Shown: in pieces, positions 8,588 to 16,076 of the stretch
Position numbering within the stretch: position 1 is the first letter of the stretch
How the letters are laid out: each line of letters begins with the position of its first letter
Assembly (NCBI GenBank): GCA_900546785.1
Contig: URED01000027.1
Coordinates: 1-32,763, forward strand
Direction of reading: 5' to 3'
Length of the DNA: 32,763 nucleotides
From: an uncultured Oscillospiraceae bacterium
Lineage (GTDB): Bacteria; Bacillota; Clostridia; Oscillospirales; Acutalibacteraceae
Position numbers and translations under genes: made by a program
The notes under the pieces: generated by a model
Told to the model about the DNA's origin: nothing
What the model saw: only the letters and a program-made list of their open reading frames with translations
Databases searched by the model: none

Positions 8588-9655
8588 ATGAGAATGGATA
8601 AAGCAGTTGATATTATTAAAAATGCGGGCGCTGACGCGCTGATTCTGTTTAACGAAAGCAATATGCACTACTTCTGCGGATTTTCCCCAAGTGAGGGCGT
8701 GGTGCTGATTCTAAAAAACGGAGAAGGCTTTCACATTGTGGATTCACGGTACACGGAGACCGCGCAGGAACATGCAAAAGAAACAGGACTTGAAGTACGT
8801 GAAGCGCAGGGCTCTTTTTCCGATTACATTGCAGAAATCTGCAGGAGCCGCCATATAAAAGCAATCGCATTTGAAGACGAAACGATCTCTTTAAAAACAT
8901 ATGCACTCTATAAAGATAAAACAAAATGTGAATTTACCGGTATCGGCGATGCTCTGATGCGCATAAGAAACGTAAAAGACGAAACAGAGCTTGAATATAT
9001 GAAAGCCGCAAACTCTATTGCCGAAAAGAGCCTTGCAGAGCTTTTAAACCACATAAAACCTGGTAAAACCGAAAAAGAGCTTCAGGCTTATTTTGATTAT
9101 ATTATGCTCAAAAACGGTTCTGACGGCGTTTCTTTTGATACGATCCTGCTGACGGGCTCGCATACTTCCCTGCCGCACGGCGTGCCTGAAGACAGAACCG
9201 TTAAAAAAGGTGATTTTATGCTTATCGATTTCGGCGCAACATACAAAGGCTATCATTCGGATATGACGCGCACTTTTGCCGTTGGCAGTGCAAGCGATGA
9301 TATGAAAGAAGTTTACGAGCTTGTTTTAAAAGCGCAGCTGGCGGGAATAGACGCATTAAAGCCTGGAGCTGCGTGTGCCGATGTATACAAGGCGGCATAT
9401 GATGTGCTGGAAGAAAAGCAAATGGGCAAGTATTTCCGCCATTCGCTGGGGCACGGCGTAGGTTTGGACATACACGAGGGCTTTAACGCATCTCCGCGAA
9501 GCACGGATATCTTTGCCCCCGGTAACGTCACCTCCATAGAGCCGGGTATATATATTCCGGGCAAATTCGGGGTAAGGATAGAAGATGTTTGCATCATTAC
9601 CGAAAAGGGCAACGAGGACATCTCTTCCTTCAGCAAGGAACTTATGATCCTTTAG
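8588..9655 (+). CDS. M24-family Xaa-Pro aminopeptidase/dipeptidase (355 aa)
   Basis: This metallopeptidase cleaves peptides with proline in the second position. A creatinase-like N-terminal domain (1-130) is followed by the pita-bread catalytic domain. The five metal ligands are in place: Asp214 in LIDFGA, Asp225 in HSDMTRTF, His289 in GHGVGLDIHE, Glu318 in SIEPGIY and Glu332 in GVRIEDV. It is cytosolic, with no signal peptide. The start chosen is ATG 8588, with GGTGAT just upstream. GTG 8579 is in frame, and the predicted transcription start is at about 8577-8579, so the leader is only about 10 bases and the message could also be leaderless from that GTG. A small ORF follows before a terminator. 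Confidence 0.93.
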   Translation: MRMDKAVDIIKNAGADALILFNESNMHYFCGFSPSEGVVLILKNGEGFHIVDSRYTETAQEHAKETGLEVREAQGSFSDYIAEICRSRHIKAIAFEDETISLKTYALYKDKTKCEFTGIGDALMRIRNVKDETELEYMKAANSIAEKSLAELLNHIKPGKTEKELQAYFDYIMLKNGSDGVSFDTILLTGSHTSLPHGVPEDRTVKKGDFMLIDFGATYKGYHSDMTRTFAVGSASDDMKEVYELVLKAQLAGIDALKPGAACADVYKAAYDVLEEKQMGKYFRHSLGHGVGLDIHEGFNASPRSTDIFAPGNVTSIEPGIYIPGKFGVRIEDVCIITEKGNEDISSFSKELMIL

Positions 9656-9709
9656 CTAAAATGTCGCTTAAAGCCATTTGCTTCATTGATTTTAATACGC
9701 GGAGAAAAT

Positions 9710-9916
9710 ATGTATGAATGCTGTTTTGCTGAATACAGAAAGATTGCAATCAGAAAACTCAAGGCTTCAGATTGGCGGTCTATGTGTTTGATAGCCGATG
9801 ATTTTAAAAAAAGATTAGGCTTTGAGCTGCAAGGCACTGAAAAATTGTCATTTCATAAAGATGAAAACGGAAATGATCTCTTTTTTACCGGCGGAAACTT
9901 TTTTCTGAAAGTATAG
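9710..9916 (+). CDS. Hypothetical small protein (68 aa)
   Basis: Not recognised. This short, charged, soluble ORF begins MYECCFAEYR and ends at a terminator. A GGAGA ribosome binding site lies 4 bases before the ATG, closer than usual. A TTG at 9686 is in frame but has no ribosome binding site. It follows the M24 peptidase gene by 54 bp on the same strand. The position between a gene and a terminator, and the ribosome binding site, argue that it is translated; nothing indicates a function. Confidence 0.5.
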   Translation: MYECCFAEYRKIAIRKLKASDWRSMCLIADDFKKRLGFELQGTEKLSFHKDENGNDLFFTGGNFFLKV

Positions 9917-9925
9917 AGAAATGAC

Positions 9926-9959
9926 AAAAACCGTGTGCGATCCAATCGCACACGGTTTT
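9926..9959. terminator. Bidirectional terminator between the peptidase/small ORF and copA
   Basis: The arms CCGTGTGCGA/TCGCACACGG (9931-9955) with a 5-base loop are flanked by A5 on the left and T4 on the right. It serves the plus-strand small ORF and the minus-strand copA. Confidence 0.93.
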
Positions 9960-9986
9960 AATTTTACTGCCGATCAAATGCAAGGC

Positions 9987-10211
9987 TTACCGAACGGTCT
10001 TGATATATTTATACCCGGCGCCCTCAACGGCGGATTGAATTGCATCGTCTGCTGCATCGCCGTTTTGAATATACGCTTTGCCTACTTTATGATCCGCCTT
10101 TACCGAAACGCCTATTTTCTCAAGCGCTTCGGTTACATGTCTTTCGCAATTCTGGCACATCATGCCATCAATCTCAATATACGGTTTTGAATCTTTTTTA
10201 AAAATGCTCAT
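9987..10211 (-). CDS. Possible internal-start CopZ-like copper chaperone (74 aa, in frame within copA)
   Basis: Inside copA, in the same frame, ATG 10211 is preceded by AAGGAGA (10225-10219) with GGAG 8 bases from the ATG, as good a ribosome binding site as those of independent genes here. Translation from it would give MSIFKKDSKPYIEIDGMMCQ and so on, a complete ferredoxin-fold HMA domain with CxxC at residues 19-22, the size of CopZ. No separate copZ is visible in the operon. Precedent: E. coli makes a free CopA(Z) chaperone from copA, though by frameshifting. The independent product is an inference from the ribosome binding site and the domain boundary. Confidence 0.45.
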   Translation of the reverse strand: MSIFKKDSKPYIEIDGMMCQNCERHVTEALEKIGVSVKADHKVGKAYIQNGDAADDAIQSAVEGAGYKYIKTVR

Positions 10212-12485
10212 ATCAATATCTCCTTTTCTGTTTTTCTTATACACAGGCTTATCAATATTAACAAGATTCAGCCTGAGAGCATTCATTACAACACAAAAGC
10301 TTGAAAGGCTCATTGCCGCAGCGGCAAGCATAGGATTGAGCGTAATGCCGAAAGCCGGTTCAAGCACACCTGCCGCAATGGGTATACCGATAACATTATA
10401 AATAAACGCCCAAAACAGATTTTCCTTAATATTAAGGATCACTCGCCTTGAAAGCGAAACGGCTTTCGGAATATCGTGCGGATCGCTCTTCATGAGCACA
10501 ACATCAGCCGCATCAATCGCAACATCCGTTCCGGCGCCGATCGCTATACCCGTATCAGCTCGTGTAAGCGCAGGCGCGTCATTTATACCGTCGCCCACCA
10601 TGGCAACGCTCCCGAACTGAGAAAGCTGACGCACCTTTTCCTCTTTTCCGTCAGGCAACACTTTTGCGAGAACTTTATCTATGCCTACTTCTTTTGCTAT
10701 GGCATTTGCGGTCTTTTCATTATCACCGGTGATCATAACAGGCGTTATCCCCATCTTATTCAGATCTGAAACAGCCTGTTTGCTTGTTTCTTTTACGGTA
10801 TCCGCAACCGCAATCATGCCCATAAATTTGCCGTTTGCCGCGAAAAACAAGGGGGTTTTTCCTGTTTCAGCAAACGCAGATGCAGCAGATAGATATTCAG
10901 ATGGAATATTGCAAAATTTTGAAATATACCCTTCATTACCGGCATAGACGTGCTCACCGTTTACGATGCCGCTCAAACCGTTTCCTGCAACCGTTTTGGC
11001 ATTTGAACAGGCAAGCAGCTCAATATTATTGTTTTCACAATAATGGATCACGGCTTTGGAAAGCGGATGTTCGCTCCTGCTTTCCAGTGCATAAGCAGTC
11101 TTTAATAGTTTATCTTCGTCCACGGCAACAATATCCGTTACAGACGGATCCCCCAGCGTGATTGTGCCTGTTTTATCAAGACAGATAATATCTGTTTTAC
11201 CGCATGCTTCAAGACTTTCAGCCGTTTTGAAAAGGATTCCGTTTTTTGCGCCTTTACCGCTGCCGACCATGATGGCAACAGGTGTAGCAAGGCCGAGCGC
11301 GCACGGGCAGCTGATTACAAGCACGGAAATACTTCTTGAAAGCACAAATCCCGCGCTTTCCCCGGCAATGATCCAGCCGATCATAGTTACAATACTGATC
11401 GCGATAACGACCGGAACGAATACGCCGGATACTTTATCTGCGATCTTGGCAATGGGCGCTTTTGTTGCAGCGGCATCGGAAACCATCTGAATAATCTTAG
11501 AAAGAGCCGTATCCTTGCCCACAGAAGTTGCGCGGCATTCTATAAACCCGGAACGGTTGATCGTAGCCGCAGACACTTTATCGCCTGCGGTTTTGTCCAC
11601 AGGCACGCTTTCACCTGTAAGCGCCGATTCATCAACAGCGCTTTCCCCTTTAAGGATCACGCCGTCAACGGGAATACTCTCTCCCGCTCTGACAACAAAA
11701 ATATCGTTGACTTCAACTTCATCCGCTTTGATCCTGACTTCCTTGCCGTTGCGTACAACAACGGCTGTGTCGGGCGCAAGCTTCATAAGACTTTTTAAGG
11801 CGTCCGTCGTCCTGCCCTTTGAATAGGATTCCAGCGTTTTGCCGACGGTAATCAGCGTCAGTATCATTGCTGATGATTCAAAATACAGATTGCCGTGCAG
11901 ATATTCGTGCGCGGCGGCAGTATTGCCCTGCGTGATCTGCCAGCTTATAATAAATAGGACTATGGTACTGTAAACAAATGCAGCGCCGCTGCCCAGTGCA
12001 ACAAGCGTATCCATATTGGGCGCTTTATGCACAAGCCCCTTGAAGCCGCTTATAAAGAACTTTTTATTGATCATCATTACAGCTATTGTTAGCAAAAGTT
12101 CAAATAAAGCGATTCCCATGATATTCCCGTCTAAAAAGGACGGAACGGGCCACCCCCACATGATATGGCCCATTGAAACATACATCAAAAACAGCAATAA
12201 AACGACGCTGGATATAAGCCGCCTGACCATTTTTGGCGTTTCATTATCCTTAAGAGAATCCTCGGCTTCACTTTTGGATTGTTTAGCGCCTTTTAAAGAT
12301 GCGCCGTAGCCCGCTTCTTCAACGGCTCTGATTATCTCTTCATCCGTTGCGGCGCCGTCTACGATCATGGAATTCGTTAAAAGATTTACCGAGCAGGAAT
12401 CTACATTATCCAGTGCGGAAACAGCCTTTTCCACTCTGGCGGAGCAAGCTGCACAGGTCATGCCTGTAACATCATATTGTGCCAT
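9987..12485 (-). CDS. copA: Copper-exporting P1B-type ATPase with N- and C-terminal HMA domains
   Basis: This membrane ATPase exports Cu(I). An N-terminal heavy-metal domain carries MTCAACS (Cys11, Cys14). It is followed by eight membrane helices, the TGES actuator loop, the transport motif CPC (SCPCALGLATP), the phosphorylation site DKTGT, the SEHPLS nucleotide motif and GDGINDAPAL. Family members are usually about 740-800 aa. Here, at 832 aa, the last 74 residues form a second HMA domain with GMMCQNC, resembling a free copper chaperone. That tail is preceded by its own ribosome binding site, so a separate product is possible (see the entry at 9987-10211). csoR lies 12 bp upstream in the same operon under CsoR-box control. 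Confidence 0.96.
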   Translation of the reverse strand: MAQYDVTGMTCAACSARVEKAVSALDNVDSCSVNLLTNSMIVDGAATDEEIIRAVEEAGYGASLKGAKQSKSEAEDSLKDNETPKMVRRLISSVVLLLFLMYVSMGHIMWGWPVPSFLDGNIMGIALFELLLTIAVMMINKKFFISGFKGLVHKAPNMDTLVALGSGAAFVYSTIVLFIISWQITQGNTAAAHEYLHGNLYFESSAMILTLITVGKTLESYSKGRTTDALKSLMKLAPDTAVVVRNGKEVRIKADEVEVNDIFVVRAGESIPVDGVILKGESAVDESALTGESVPVDKTAGDKVSAATINRSGFIECRATSVGKDTALSKIIQMVSDAAATKAPIAKIADKVSGVFVPVVIAISIVTMIGWIIAGESAGFVLSRSISVLVISCPCALGLATPVAIMVGSGKGAKNGILFKTAESLEACGKTDIICLDKTGTITLGDPSVTDIVAVDEDKLLKTAYALESRSEHPLSKAVIHYCENNNIELLACSNAKTVAGNGLSGIVNGEHVYAGNEGYISKFCNIPSEYLSAASAFAETGKTPLFFAANGKFMGMIAVADTVKETSKQAVSDLNKMGITPVMITGDNEKTANAIAKEVGIDKVLAKVLPDGKEEKVRQLSQFGSVAMVGDGINDAPALTRADTGIAIGAGTDVAIDAADVVLMKSDPHDIPKAVSLSRRVILNIKENLFWAFIYNVIGIPIAAGVLEPAFGITLNPMLAAAAMSLSSFCVVMNALRLNLVNIDKPVYKKNRKGDIDMSIFKKDSKPYIEIDGMMCQNCERHVTEALEKIGVSVKADHKVGKAYIQNGDAADDAIQSAVEGAGYKYIKTVR

Positions 12486-12497
12486 TACACCACTTCC

Positions 12498-12797
12498 CTA
12501 TTTCAGTAGTTTTTGAAGCGTTGAAATCAGATCGTCCACCGTTTCGTATTTACCTTCTTTAATATCATTCTCAACACATGTTCTGATATGATTGGAAAGC
12601 AGTTCGCGGTTAAACGCATTGAGTGCTGATGAAGCTGCCGCCGCCTGCGTTATTATATCCGTACAGTAAGCATTATCTTCAACCATGCGTTTTATTCCGC
12701 GTATCTGCCCCTCAATACGATTCAGACGATTGATCAGCGACTTGAATTCATCTTCGCTTCTTTCCTTAGTTTTATGCGAACAATTACACTTATCCAT
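12498..12797 (-). CDS. csoR: CsoR-family copper-sensing repressor (99 aa)
   Basis: This all-helical DUF156-family repressor is released from DNA by Cu(I). The metal-site residues Cys45, His70 and Cys74 show exactly the spacing (25 and 4) of the CsoR Cys-His-Cys site. The N-terminal CNCSHK segment adds extra possible ligands. The early helix NRLNRIEGQIRGIKRMVE is a family hallmark. AAAGGAGA precedes the ATG. It is the first gene of the csoR-copA operon and very probably represses its own promoter, which overlaps two GC-rich pseudo-palindromes. Confidence 0.95.
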   Translation of the reverse strand: MDKCNCSHKTKERSEDEFKSLINRLNRIEGQIRGIKRMVEDNAYCTDIITQAAAASSALNAFNRELLSNHIRTCVENDIKEGKYETVDDLISTLQKLLK

Positions 12798-12810
12798 ACT
12801 TCTCTCCTTT

Positions 12811-12860
12811 ATACCCCTACCGGGTATTTATATTATATACCCCAGTGGGGTATTTGTCAA
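12811..12860 (-). promoter_or_regulatory. csoR-copA promoter with two CsoR operators
   Basis: The minus strand has a full consensus promoter: TTGACA (12860-12855), 17-base spacer, TATAAT (12837-12832). Operator 2, ATACCCCAGTGGGGTAT (12837-12853, perfect 7-bp arms), fills the spacer and touches the -10. Operator 1, ATACCCCTACCGGGTAT (12811-12827), covers the start and early transcribed region. The centres are 26 bp apart. The TACCC/GGGTA pattern is that of known CsoR boxes. Confidence 0.9.
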
Positions 12861-12863
12861 CAC

Positions 12864-12892
12864 AAAAAAACAGCCTTTCAAACGAAAGGCTG
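12864..12892 (-). terminator. Terminator after the DUF368 gene
   Basis: The arms CAGCCTTTC/GAAAGGCTG (12871-12892) with a 4-base loop are followed on the minus strand by seven T. It stops transcription from the DUF368 gene before the csoR promoter. Confidence 0.93.
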
Positions 12893-12910
12893 CTATAAGG
12901 ATCAATACAA

Positions 12911-13819
12911 TCAATTTTCAGGCACGTTCACCTTGCTGTTGAACTTATCAAGCACAAGGGCAATCACGATTCCGACAACGATACATACAATGTTAACGGC
13001 GGCTTCTTTAAAGCCTGCGGCGAAGCTGTTGAACGGAATAATTACGATGGTTGCCGCGATCACGATTCCGATTATACCGTGAAAAACAATGCTGTAATGC
13101 CTGTTCATCAAGGTATCGATCGCCTTGGCAAGCAAGATAACGGTTATCAATGCGCCGAGACCGGCGGGTATAATCACGTCAAACCTAACCTTATCAAATC
13201 CATTCACAACATCTGCGACGGAACCTATGCCGGAAACAAGGGGTTCATAAAGGCCGAGCGGCATCAAAAGCGTTGAAAAACTCATTCCGGGTGCAATTAC
13301 GCTTAGCGCAATGCAAAATCCGCAAAAAAGATACCACCAGAAATTAGGTACGATTGTAACGTTTACGGCTTTCAAACCAAGCAGTAATGCTAAAACCACA
13401 ACAAAGCAGACCGCAAGAGAAATAAAAGAGCCCTTGCTTCTGCCCTTTTCGCCTGCCTCCCTGAAAAGCGAAGGCAGCATGCCGGCAATAAGCCCTACAA
13501 ACAAACATACGGACGGATCAGGGTATTTTTCAAGTAAAAAGCCGAGAAGTCTTGATATGGCTACAAAACCGATAGCAATGCCTATAACCACAGGTATCAG
13601 CGTTTTCGCATGCTTTTTAATTGCTTTGAACGGATGGGATAAAAGCTCCATGATCGGCTTATAAACGCCGAAGACCACGCAAAGCACACCGCCGGATATG
13701 CCCGGCAAAACAGCACCGAGTCCGATTATTGCTCCATGGATGAGCCGCAAAAGCATTCTGCCTATGTCAAAGCTTTTTTTATTTTCAATCTTTTTACTCT
13801 GTTCGTTATCTTCGCTCAT
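12911..13819 (-). CDS. DUF368 membrane protein, probable undecaprenyl phosphate translocase (302 aa)
   Basis: This polytopic membrane protein (about eight or nine helices) has the DUF368 hallmark GAVLPGISGGVLCVVFGVY after a short hydrophilic N terminus, and a second similar re-entrant segment, SVIAPGMSFSTLLMPLGLY. DUF368 proteins (PopT) have been reported as transporters that recycle the lipid carrier undecaprenyl phosphate for cell-wall synthesis; that role is family knowledge, not shown here. The start at 13819 is chosen because AGGAGA lies 8 bases upstream; a longer frame to 13909 would run into the preceding gene. It follows the Old Yellow Enzyme gene by 10 bp, so the two are co-transcribed. 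Confidence 0.9.
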   Translation of the reverse strand: MSEDNEQSKKIENKKSFDIGRMLLRLIHGAIIGLGAVLPGISGGVLCVVFGVYKPIMELLSHPFKAIKKHAKTLIPVVIGIAIGFVAISRLLGFLLEKYPDPSVCLFVGLIAGMLPSLFREAGEKGRSKGSFISLAVCFVVVLALLLGLKAVNVTIVPNFWWYLFCGFCIALSVIAPGMSFSTLLMPLGLYEPLVSGIGSVADVVNGFDKVRFDVIIPAGLGALITVILLAKAIDTLMNRHYSIVFHGIIGIVIAATIVIIPFNSFAAGFKEAAVNIVCIVVGIVIALVLDKFNSKVNVPEN

Positions 13820-13829
13820 ACCGGTTCTC

Positions 13830-15908
13830 CTATAATGAACTTGCAAGCTTGTACGCAGCCTGCGTTGCGTTATATATCCTGCCGGACTTATCACAGTCAC
13901 CGATGGCATATACGTTATTATACACGCCTTTCAGTTCGTTGTAAAGTGCATTATCGGGCTTTACCCCCATGGAAAGAACAATTCCGTCACATTGTATAGT
14001 ATATTCCCTGCCGGTTTTTGTATCCTCAACGGCAATGCCATTGGGCAGCACTTTCAAAAGTTTAGTGGACGTATAAAATTTTGTGTTTGCTTTTACAAGC
14101 TTGGGCATTGCGTCATCAAGCTGTTGGAACCAAGCACCGGGAGCAATCGTATCCGCCATCTCAATTACAGACACACTGTTGCCCTGCTCAATAAGAAGTT
14201 CGGAAGTTTCAAGGCCGGTCATTCCCGAACCGATAACGCAAAGCTTTTTGCCGGTAAATTGAACTGAGCCGTTTAATACGTCCGTAACAGTAACAACATT
14301 GCTGCCGCAGAAAGCCTTTGGCTGTACTGCATTCGCACCGGTAGCAATTATAATATATTCAGGCGCATAGGAATCTATAACGTCTTTATCGGCTTTCACT
14401 GAATATTTGATGTCTACGCCTTTGCGTAAACAATTATGCTCAAGATCTTCTATACACCAATGGAGTTTTGCCTTATGCGGCGGCTTGTCAGCAAGATTCA
14501 GCTGACCGCCTGCACATGTTTCTTTCTCCAGTACCGTAACGGAAAATCCTCTTTCCGCCAGAAGCTCCGCCGCACAAAGCCCGGCAACGCCTGCACCTAC
14601 GATCAGCGCTTTTCTGCCGTTTCCGTTTTTCTTAAGCGTTTCGGCCTCTCTGCCTACAAACGGATTAACAGAGCAGCAGCCGTGCGTTCCGGTATAAGCG
14701 CCGTTCATCATACTCTCAAAACAATAGAGGCAGCAAACGCAGCGTTTTACCAAATCTTCATTCCCGCTTTGCACCTTCTCCGTCCAATGCGGGTCTGCGA
14801 TATGCGGCCTGCCAAGTGAAACAAAATCCTGGATTCCGTCTTCAAGCTGTTGCTCAGCCTGCTCAGGAGAGCGGATAAGATTTGCCGCAATAACGGGAAT
14901 ATCAACCACCTTTTTGACCTCTTCGGCAAGGTTTTTGCGCCAGCCGCATTCAAAGGTAGTGGGTTCAAGCCAGTAATTAAAGGTATCATAAGCGCCTGAA
15001 GAAACGTCAATGGCGTCAATACCCTTATCATTGAGCATTTTTGCCATCTTTATTCCTTCATCAAGTCCGTACCCCCTGCCTTTTTGACCGATCCTGTCAT
15101 ACATTTCGTCTACCGTAAGCCGAACGATCAAAGGAAAATCAGCGCCGCATTTGGAACGAACATCATCTATTATTTCATTTAAAAAGCGCATACGGTTTTC
15201 AAGCGAACCGCCGTATTTATCTGTTCTGTGATTTGTTGCCGGCGATAAAAACTGCTGGATAAGATAGCCGTGGCTTGCATGAAGTTCAACACCGTCGCAG
15301 CCTGCTTTTTTTACCCGCAGCGCAGCATCGCCGAACTGGGAAATGATCTTTTTAATCTGTTTTACCGTGAGAGCCTTGTTTGCACTTTCCGAAAACTTGC
15401 TTTTTTCCGTCTTACTCGGGCCCACGGTTTTGAAAAACAGATCTTTTTCCACCATTTTTTTACCCAGCGGCACAATACTTCCGTAAAGCAGCTTAGAATA
15501 AGAATTTTTAGGCATTATCTTATCCATGGCAACGGATATAGGGACCGTATTGATCATAAGATTGACATTTTGCCTGCCGGGATGATGCAGCTCAACAAAC
15601 AATTTAGCTCCGTGCTTATGTATACGCTCCGCCAGCTTACTGATAGACGGAATATTCCTGTCTTTAGATGCGGAGAGCTGGCCGAAAGAGGAGGCGCCTG
15701 TAAGATCGTTCACTCTTGTTATTTCCGTAATGATAAGACCTGTACCGCCTTTGGCACGCTCTTCATAATAATCCATCATCTGTTCGGTAGCGTCACCGTT
15801 AAAGGTGCCGAATCCCATAAGCATCGGCGCCATAACTACCCTATTTTTAATTTCAACATTTCCGATCTTCATCGGGCTGAAAAGTTTATCGTATGAAATA
15901 AGAATCAC
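13830..15908 (-). CDS. NADH:flavin oxidoreductase, Old Yellow Enzyme with FeS and FAD domains (692 aa)
   Basis: This is a 2,4-dienoyl-CoA reductase/enoate reductase-type flavoenzyme. An N-terminal FMN barrel (1-380) has RVVMAPM and HASHGYLIQQFLSPATNHRTD. A cysteine group (RCVCCLYC...GCC) ligates a 4Fe-4S cluster and is more crowded than the usual CxxCxxxC. A C-terminal FAD/NAD(P)H module has GAGVAGLCAAELL and GSGMTGLETSEL. The family reduces activated C=C bonds, including enoyl-CoAs and bile-acid intermediates; the substrate cannot be assigned. The start is GTG 15908, the only codon that keeps the full N terminus, and its ribosome binding site is weak. Its promoter lies at 16005-16033. It heads an operon with the DUF368 gene. 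Confidence 0.92.
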   Translation of the reverse strand: MILISYDKLFSPMKIGNVEIKNRVVMAPMLMGFGTFNGDATEQMMDYYEERAKGGTGLIITEITRVNDLTGASSFGQLSASKDRNIPSISKLAERIHKHGAKLFVELHHPGRQNVNLMINTVPISVAMDKIMPKNSYSKLLYGSIVPLGKKMVEKDLFFKTVGPSKTEKSKFSESANKALTVKQIKKIISQFGDAALRVKKAGCDGVELHASHGYLIQQFLSPATNHRTDKYGGSLENRMRFLNEIIDDVRSKCGADFPLIVRLTVDEMYDRIGQKGRGYGLDEGIKMAKMLNDKGIDAIDVSSGAYDTFNYWLEPTTFECGWRKNLAEEVKKVVDIPVIAANLIRSPEQAEQQLEDGIQDFVSLGRPHIADPHWTEKVQSGNEDLVKRCVCCLYCFESMMNGAYTGTHGCCSVNPFVGREAETLKKNGNGRKALIVGAGVAGLCAAELLAERGFSVTVLEKETCAGGQLNLADKPPHKAKLHWCIEDLEHNCLRKGVDIKYSVKADKDVIDSYAPEYIIIATGANAVQPKAFCGSNVVTVTDVLNGSVQFTGKKLCVIGSGMTGLETSELLIEQGNSVSVIEMADTIAPGAWFQQLDDAMPKLVKANTKFYTSTKLLKVLPNGIAVEDTKTGREYTIQCDGIVLSMGVKPDNALYNELKGVYNNVYAIGDCDKSGRIYNATQAAYKLASSL

Positions 15909-15920
15909 CGCTTTCGTTTA

Positions 15921-15963
15921 ATAAAGCTTCCGGGAGTTGAACCCGCTATGCTGAAAATGTGCC
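15921..15963. repeat. Dispersed imperfect repeat, copy 1 (copy 2 at 32628-32667)
   Basis: About 43 bp resembles 32628-32667: a shared start ATAA..GCT, a shared GAG..GAA middle, and an identical 17-base end, TATGCTGAAAATGTGCC (15947-15963 and 32651-32667). It lies in the untranslated leader of the Old Yellow Enzyme gene. Both copies can be read as similar peptides, K-L-x3-E-x2-M-L-K-M-C, so they may be remnants of one small coding sequence. Confidence 0.6.
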
Positions 15964-16004
15964 ACTAAAAACCATATTGTGTTCGATTTGCATCAGCTAA
16001 AGCA

Positions 16005-16033
16005 AGTATAACATTAACCGTGATTTAAATCAA
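16005..16033 (-). promoter_or_regulatory. Promoter of the Old Yellow Enzyme gene with a Crp/Fnr-like palindrome
   Basis: Minus strand: TTGATT (16033-16028), 17-base spacer, TATACT (16010-16005). The -35 overlaps a perfect 12-bp palindrome, TGATTTAAATCA (16021-16032), close to the Fnr-type pattern TTGAT-N4-ATCAA. The leader to the GTG start is about 90 bases. Confidence 0.6.
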
Positions 16034-16062
16034 CAAAAAAGCGCCGTAAAATACAGCGCTTT
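16034..16062 (-). terminator. Terminator after the zinc-ribbon membrane protein gene
   Basis: The arms AAAGCGC/GCGCTTT (16038-16062), with additional GTA/TAC pairing inside, are followed on the minus strand by T6. Confidence 0.85.
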
Positions 16063-16076
16063 CTATTATTAAGGTT

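Noticed and set aside
15270..15896. Plus-strand open frame of 208 codons opposite the Old Yellow Enzyme gene
   Set aside because: It lies wholly antisense to a clear enzyme domain, and its residues only mirror the codon bias of that gene.
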